A DNA stretch of 64,000 nt, from contig JAFMSR010000008.1 of assembly GCA_022818135.1 (NCBI GenBank), positions 5,697,679-5,761,678 on the forward strand, read 5' to 3'. Numbering within the stretch: the stretch's first letter is position 1; each line of letters starts with the position of its first letter. Positions 58,345-64,000 of this stretch are shown piece after piece. Source of the DNA: Saxidomus purpurata (Eukaryota; Mollusca; Bivalvia; Venerida; Veneridae). The translations under genes and the position numbers were made by a program. Under the pieces are notes generated by a model, which was not told the origin of the DNA, did not search any database, and saw only the letters and a program-made list of their open reading frames with translations.

Positions 58345-60302
58345 TGCCGGACTTCCTACTCGTCTTTTTAACATAAATCGTTTAAATGACTCCATGTTCA
58401 CAACGAAAACAAACGTCTGTATTTATATACATGTGTATATGAATAAGTAAAGTATCTTTTCTAAGAATAAAGCATGTTTTCGCAAATGTTACAAGCATTT
58501 GATTTTTGGAAAAAATGTTACATGATTTAACATAGTTTTTCAGAGCAAGACTATTGGCTATATTCAGAGACCTTCCTCGACCCGACCTCCACCAAGGAAG
58601 GGTTTGTTACTTGCCATACATTGGTCAACTGATTATTAAAAGTAATTAGAGTTTGTTGATTTATTGTTTTAATCATTCACTGGCCAGTCAAAGCTGCCTT
58701 ACCATTCCTTAGTCGAGGTTGAGTCGAGGGACGTTTCTGAATAATTGTGACTGTGACTGTGAAAATGGGTCCAGATCAGTAAAAATAACACATTTTGTTT
58801 TAAATGTTTTCTAAAAGTGTGAAGTCTGTTGACTACGAATTGAAAATTTAAAGTGAATTTACTTTTAAAGTTAAGCCTGATTTCAGATAACACACATTGG
58901 TATTCTTCATAATGACGTTTGTAACGTCAAAAGTCAAAAGTGCTACGGGGCTAACTTCACGGGGATGCGGGGTTACTAGGTGCTATGGGGCTAACTTTAC
59001 AGGGATGCGGACTAACTAGGTGCTACGGGGCTAACACACATTGCTATTCTTCATAATGACGTTTGTAACGTCAAAACAGTACTTTTTTAACTTCAATTTA
59101 TCTGACGTTGTAGATTGCCATGTTACACATTCATAATTATGAAGGTATTTTTTCTTGAAAATTCACCTGATAGCACATAATTCGTCGTCAGTTATTTTGC
59201 TTGTTTTAATTGTGTTGTCATTTCTCAGCTTTTCAATAAATCCTCACTTTGATTGACTGTGCCATAATTTTCACCTTTCGAATGTGAAATAATAAGTGGT
59301 TTCTATGGTATATGCTATATGATAAAGACTTTATAGCATCATTTTCATGCATATTTGTGAATGCTGTTTCCAGTAAACATCATTTTTAAATGTTAACGTC
59401 TATTCGAAATATTTTTGAAAATTGGTCATTTGTCCTTAAACATTTTGCTGAATTATAATTAATTCACACATAGCTTATTCATGACTTTCTCCGTGTGGGA
59501 AAATGCGAACAAACAACTTGCTATATACGTATCAAAGGATTTTGTTCAAGAGCTGTTAATGTTACAAGCTTTGATCATTGATCCTTTTGAGTTAGAAATG
59601 ATCATAATTATATGTACGTTTATGTAATACATGCCCTTTGTAATGTTCGCACTGGTGGTTGTTCGTATGCTATATTGTATGACCGCATGGGCTTGTTAGC
59701 CTAAATGGAACGTACAAATAAGTTGCGATGAGCGAAAAGCAACACTTTTTGGTACATCAAGCTCAACGTCTACAAACAAATATTCCATTGTCCTTTATCA
59801 TACAATTATAGTGATAAAGCTGGACGAATGACATGTCTCATGAAGTCGAACGGCTTGTTTCGCTCAACGCAGATCAGATGTTAAAATCGGCTTTATGTAT
59901 TTACTGTGCCCTATTAATATAAACCCTATTTAGTATTGTTCATCTTTAAATTTACCATACAACTGTAAGTTTTACTTTATAGTCCTCTTGTAACTCGTGA
60001 GTATCCCATGGTTCTTGGTCCGAACCCTGGCACAGACCATAACACAAGAGGAATTGAAAAATAAAAAGAAGCAGCTAGTCTCAAATGACAAATCGCACAG
60101 ACACATAATAGAAAGGGTGTAGGTTGTAGCAAATTATGTTAAATCGTTTCCACCCTGATCCTGCTAACATTTCTATAATGGACTTATCCGTCTTTCTAGT
60201 TGGACAACATAATTATTTGTTTAAAGGGGTGCCCGGTGAGAAATTACTGTCTGAATACAGAACTTAATTGATGTAGAGGCATCCCAAAACGTGCTATTTC
60301 AG
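58345..60302. repeat. Duplicate of A 3100-4933 (intron of unit C)
   Basis: Collinear with unit A, including GAGTTGCGATGAGCGAAAAG and the TATTTCAG acceptor at 60302. Small indels and the 58936 repeat patch are the main differences. Confidence 0.7.
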
Positions 60303-60540
60303 ATGAAAATCTGCCTTTTGATTTCCCTCGCAGTTTTTGCGACTCTAAATAAAGGCACAGGAAGCTGATGCGAATCCCGGAACGGCAACTCGTTCAGTAA
60401 AATGCAAGGAGAAGTGTTGGAATGAATTTTATGCCTGCAAGGACAACTGCGATCCGGATACGGTCGAATGTCTTGATCCCTGCACTGATGATCTTAATGC
60501 CTGCTTCAAGAATGTGTGCAACATTCAGGAAAATGATAAT
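60303..60540 (+). pseudogene. Cysteine-rich peptide pseudogene, unit C
   Basis: The signal peptide starts intact after the acceptor. Relative to unit A, two bases are lost within the leader (near 60347-60352), and the frame hits TGA at 60366-60368. The mature region, read in the shifted frame, still holds all eight cysteines at the family spacing. The original stop is also lost, because bases differ just before it (near 60533). No TATA box or first exon belongs to this unit: the DNA to its left is truncated inside the satellite. It is therefore dead at promoter and coding level, but recent, since the scaffold is undecayed. Confidence 0.8.
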
Positions 60541-61381
60541 GTTCGACATTGGGAACAATGAGAATGTTCAAGCTAGTGCATGTACACGTGTAAAAATATA
60601 TACCTAAAAGAACAATTATCTTGAACTCAAACCAAAACTGTTCTGATATTCTTACTGACATGATGAATTTGAACATGATCCCATTCTGCAAAAATGTGAT
60701 ATTCATAGGAGTAAAACATGTAATGATCAAATTAATTTTTCAATATTTATATGCAAAACAAACGAAGTCTTCTACATATATGTAATATAAACGAAATTTG
60801 ATGACCTGACGATTAACAGAAAGCTAGCCATCAGAGCGGAAAGCGTCCACGCTTAAAAAGTAGTCTGATATTTATGAATCTAGGGCGACAAGAAAAGACG
60901 ATTGGCTAGAATTTAGAAACCGACAAAATATTAGAGCAATTCGAAATCTTAATGAACATATATTCCAAACGTGATAGTAATATTGTTGATAATCTGGGAA
61001 TATAGCGTGCAAAAAATCACAAGTTGGAAATCATGTGCCCATAACACATCCTTTCCAGGGAAGAAGCTATTAAACACAGTGTAGACAAACGTGAGTATCT
61101 CCCAAAGGCTTGCTGTCTTTTATTTTACACATGATTTTGTTGTTGTAGATGGTGTTGATATCGTTTGAAAATTATATGTAGCTTAAATTCATTCGTTTGT
61201 GAGACAACTGTAAGTTTGACGAAAAGTAGGCCAATCTATGCACATGCAGTGACGATGGATTCTTAGTCGGACACGATAAAATATCGGACTTCATGTTTAA
61301 TGCCCACGACGAAGACTTAACCTCGTGCTCATGATAGAAACTATTAGTTTTGACCTCATAATTATAACGATAAATCGAGAT
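60541..61381. other. 3' flank of unit C and link to unit D
   Basis: 60541-60670 resembles the 3' UTR of unit A; 60670-60961 is the block shared with 56325; 60962-61381 has no match that I noticed and no gene. Confidence 0.5.
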
Positions 61382-61991
61382 AAAATAATGATGATCTGAA
61401 CCCAACATAACAATGTTTAGACCATATTAAAACGCATTATGAGAAAGTACTATATCTGTTCCACATAAGTTTCATTACAGAGGTTTGGACAGTAATGTTT
61501 TGACGGTTGAAAATAAACTTGGTTGAGTTCAAACATGGACAACTAGAGACAGATTAGATTTATATGCAAATGGTATCATTACAAGATATTAATTTGAATA
61601 CCGGTACATGTATATAAATTCAAGTCGAAAGCAGATGCAAGAGTTTCTTAATAAGATGTATAAGTTCTTCAAATTAAAAAAAAAAAACAAACGAGAAAGA
61701 AATAAAACATTGGTTTTATCATAACTTTTACAACAAAACAAGGAAAACTTTTTTTAAAATTGAAAAACAAAAATGAATTAAACACAATTTGTATTGTAAC
61801 AGCTTCAATAAACAACACGATGTTTCCTTTGAAATACTTGTAAACACATTCCTACGCAGCCAGTAAAGGTATAAAGTAGTGCAGACGGAAGTTGCTACTG
61901 TTTTCACGCAAACTCCCCGCCTTACAGAATAGTGAGCAGAGCGCTGCCAATCAAATAGCTGTGAGGAGTTTCGTTTTAACGGTTTATGCGC

Positions 61992-61999
61992 TATATAAG
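61992..61999 (+). promoter_or_regulatory. TATA box of unit D
   Basis: TATATAAG in the same setting as units A and B. Confidence 0.7.
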
Positions 62000-62023
62000 T
62001 CTGCATTAGTCGGACCTGGCCAT

Positions 62024-62084
62024 TGAAACAATAGAGGTTCACTGTAGGAATACACTGTTTGTTTTAAATCCCGACTGAAACAAG
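62024..62084 (+). other. Untranslated first exon of unit D
   Basis: Copy of 640-700, ending ACAAG before donor GTGAGT at 62085. Confidence 0.6.
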
Positions 62085-62348
62085 GTGAGTGGTACATATA
62101 TTAAAGCAACTTGGCATGTTTGTAAGCAATACATTTTGAGTTAGAAATTCAAACATATACAGACAATAAACTGCATATGATAAGTGTAATTGTGTAGTAC
62201 TGAAATATATTGCAACTAGCAGTTATATCTATGTATGATATATATAAATATACATAGAAATTTTAAATTAGTAATATTGAGATTTAATGTATTTATTTCA
62301 TTTTCTACATTTCTTTTTAACACGAAAAGAAATTTAGCCTCACATCCC

Positions 62349-64000
62349 CTTTTATCCCCACAGCCCCGTGAAGTTAGCGGCCTTCTTAGTATCTCGCCTG
62401 CACATGAAGTGAGTTCTATTTCCTCCAGAATTAATGCCCCTACCATGTCATTTTAACTTATTGCCAATTACCTAAAGTCCCCTTGAATAGGCACAGCCCC
62501 TTGTAACCTCACCGCCATATTATCCCCGTGACCATATAATTTAAGGTCCAGTTTCAAAGGAACACCTGGGTAACATCACTTCCCACAATATCCATACAAC
62601 CCCATGTCCTCAGGATTAACGTAGCCTAGGGAACTTCACCTTTGTATGTTCATGTATACCCGCAGCCCCATGTCGTCAAACCCATGTCCTAACATATGAA
62701 CGCAGCCCTTTAAGTATTCCACATGGCTATGGTTTCATATTGCTATAAATATTATGCCCGCCTCATGGATTCTCCCCTGTGTCTTCTATTTTCACTACAG
62801 TAGTTGTTACACTGCTCCCTAGCTTTCAGACCAGCCCTTTGTGTACCCGGATTTACAATAACTACGCCCCTTGTCCCCTTGTTGCAGCTCTGAACATCCC
62901 GTTTTCAAGTATCATCCCCGCCTTGCGGATTCATCCCGTGTCCCCTGCTTTCAATACAGCATATTACACTGCTCCCTAGCTTTCAGACAATCCCTCTGTG
63001 TTCCCGCATTCAAATGAACTCAGCCCCGTGTATTCTTGCATCAATGTCCCCGTTTAATACAGTACCTGTAACACTGCTCCCTAGCTCTCCGGTCAGTCCT
63101 TTGTGTCCCCGCATTCACATAAACTGAGCTCCGTGCCTTCTAGTATTAGTGCAGCCCTAGTTACACCGTTTCTTTAAGTACCATCCCCGCCTCACGGACT
63201 CCCCTGCTATCAATACAGTACTTTTTACACTTCTCCCTAACTTTCACTATATCCCTTTGTATTGCTGCATTTACTTGAGGTTAGCTCCGTGTCCTCTAGT
63301 GTCATCTTAGCCGTAGTTACCCCGTTTCTTTAAGTTTCATCCCCGTTTCATGGACTGAGCACCATGTCTCTTGCTATAAATACAAAACTTCTTACACTGC
63401 TTCATGGCTTCAAGACCACCCCTTTGTGTTCCCGCATTCGCATGAACTCAGATCTGTGCTTTCTTGCATCAATGCAGTCTTTGTAACATCTTTTCTATAA
63501 ATTTCAAAACTGTTTCGCGGACTGAGTCCCGTTTCCACTGCAATCAAAAGAGAACTGTTTATAATGGTTCCTATGTTTCAGACCACCCCTCTGTGTTCCC
63601 GCATTCACATTAACTCGACCCAGTGCCCTCTAGTATCATAGCAGCCCTGGTATCACGGTTTCGCTCCTCGCGCACTCGGCCCCGTATTCCCTGCTATCAA
63701 AAGATTCATGCCATCCCGATGTTCACCTGAATCAGTCCTGTGTCCTGTTGTATCAATATCGCCCTGATTACACCGTTTAAATCAGTATCATCCCCGCCTC
63801 ACGGAATCAGCCCCGTTTCCGTTGCTATCAAACAGACGGGTGGTCTGAACGCTAGGGAGCAGTGTAACAAGTACTGTTTAGATATCACGCGAAACGGGGC
63901 TGAGTCCATGAGGCGGGGATGATACTTATGGGAAAGGTGTTTCCAGGAATGTATTAGTACAAGAAGGCACGGGGTTGAGTTCATGTGAATGTTGGAACAC
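62349..64000. repeat. Inverted satellite array of unit D (continues past window)
   Basis: Copy of A 970-2640. The change of orientation falls near 63830, and the array is cut by the window end. Confidence 0.8.

Larger units (their letters stand above)
61382..64000 (+). repeat. Near-identical duplicate of window positions 1-2640 (unit D)
   Basis: Collinear with the window's left end at an offset of about 61,384 bases. It covers flank, promoter, first exon, intron start and satellite array. Differences seen are scattered substitutions, a few one-base indels and a loss of about 25 bases near 63704 (A has them near 2321-2348). The coding exon of unit D would lie about 2.3 kb beyond the window. 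Confidence 0.9.

Overview
The window looks like animal nuclear DNA, most likely from a bivalve mollusc. It is AT-rich and gene-poor, has GT-AG introns and TATA promoters, and is full of dispersed repeats. One repeat family begins with ACAAGAGGGCC and ends with GGTGAGCTAATA, which I associate with clams and mussels; that species link is recalled, not computed. There are no operons, Shine-Dalgarno sites or CRISPR arrays.

Left and right ends (1-14640 and 55300-64000): a duplicated gene family for small secreted cysteine-rich peptides. Each unit has a TATA box, a short untranslated first exon, an intron, and one coding exon that starts at the splice acceptor. Unit A (coding exon 4934-5164) and unit B (13398-13634) are intact. 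Unit C (60303-60540) is a pseudogene without a promoter. Unit D (61382 to the window end) is a near copy of positions 1-2640, and its coding exon lies outside the window. In A, C and D the intron holds a GC-rich satellite whose units flip orientation halfway, forming a very large inverted repeat.

Middle left (10000-33400): non-autonomous DNA transposons (10279-12054, 15408-16700, 22511-24654), a decayed Harbinger-type transposase, several tandem arrays, and a LINE 3' end. There is also a separate two-exon gene for a secreted cysteine-rich protein (24933-25828, minus strand) and a relic of an acidic/basic low-complexity protein gene (27754-29370, minus strand).

Centre (36431-45106): a complete 8,676-bp Polinton/Maverick element. 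It has a perfect 6-bp target duplication (AATTGC), long terminal inverted repeats starting AG, and a virus-like gene set: chromodomain integrase, penton-like protein, small basic protein, spliced F54H12.2-type capsid protein, adenain-like protease, a BIR (inhibitor-of-apoptosis) domain, an unknown Cys-rich protein and, on the other strand, a spliced packaging ATPase. No protein-primed DNA polymerase B is visible and there is no room for one. Integrase, capsid and protease are open; the remaining genes carry frameshifts or stops.

Right of the Polinton (45113-55300): mostly unannotated, with homopolymer tracts, a tRNA-derived SINE, two possible exons of an unidentified plus-strand host gene (50961-51159 and 51772-51878), a possible CRE-bearing first exon near 49150-49366, tandem repeats and a 500-bp assembly gap. 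The most notable items are the polymerase-less Polinton with a BIR gene, and the cysteine-rich peptide cluster with its inverted intronic satellite.
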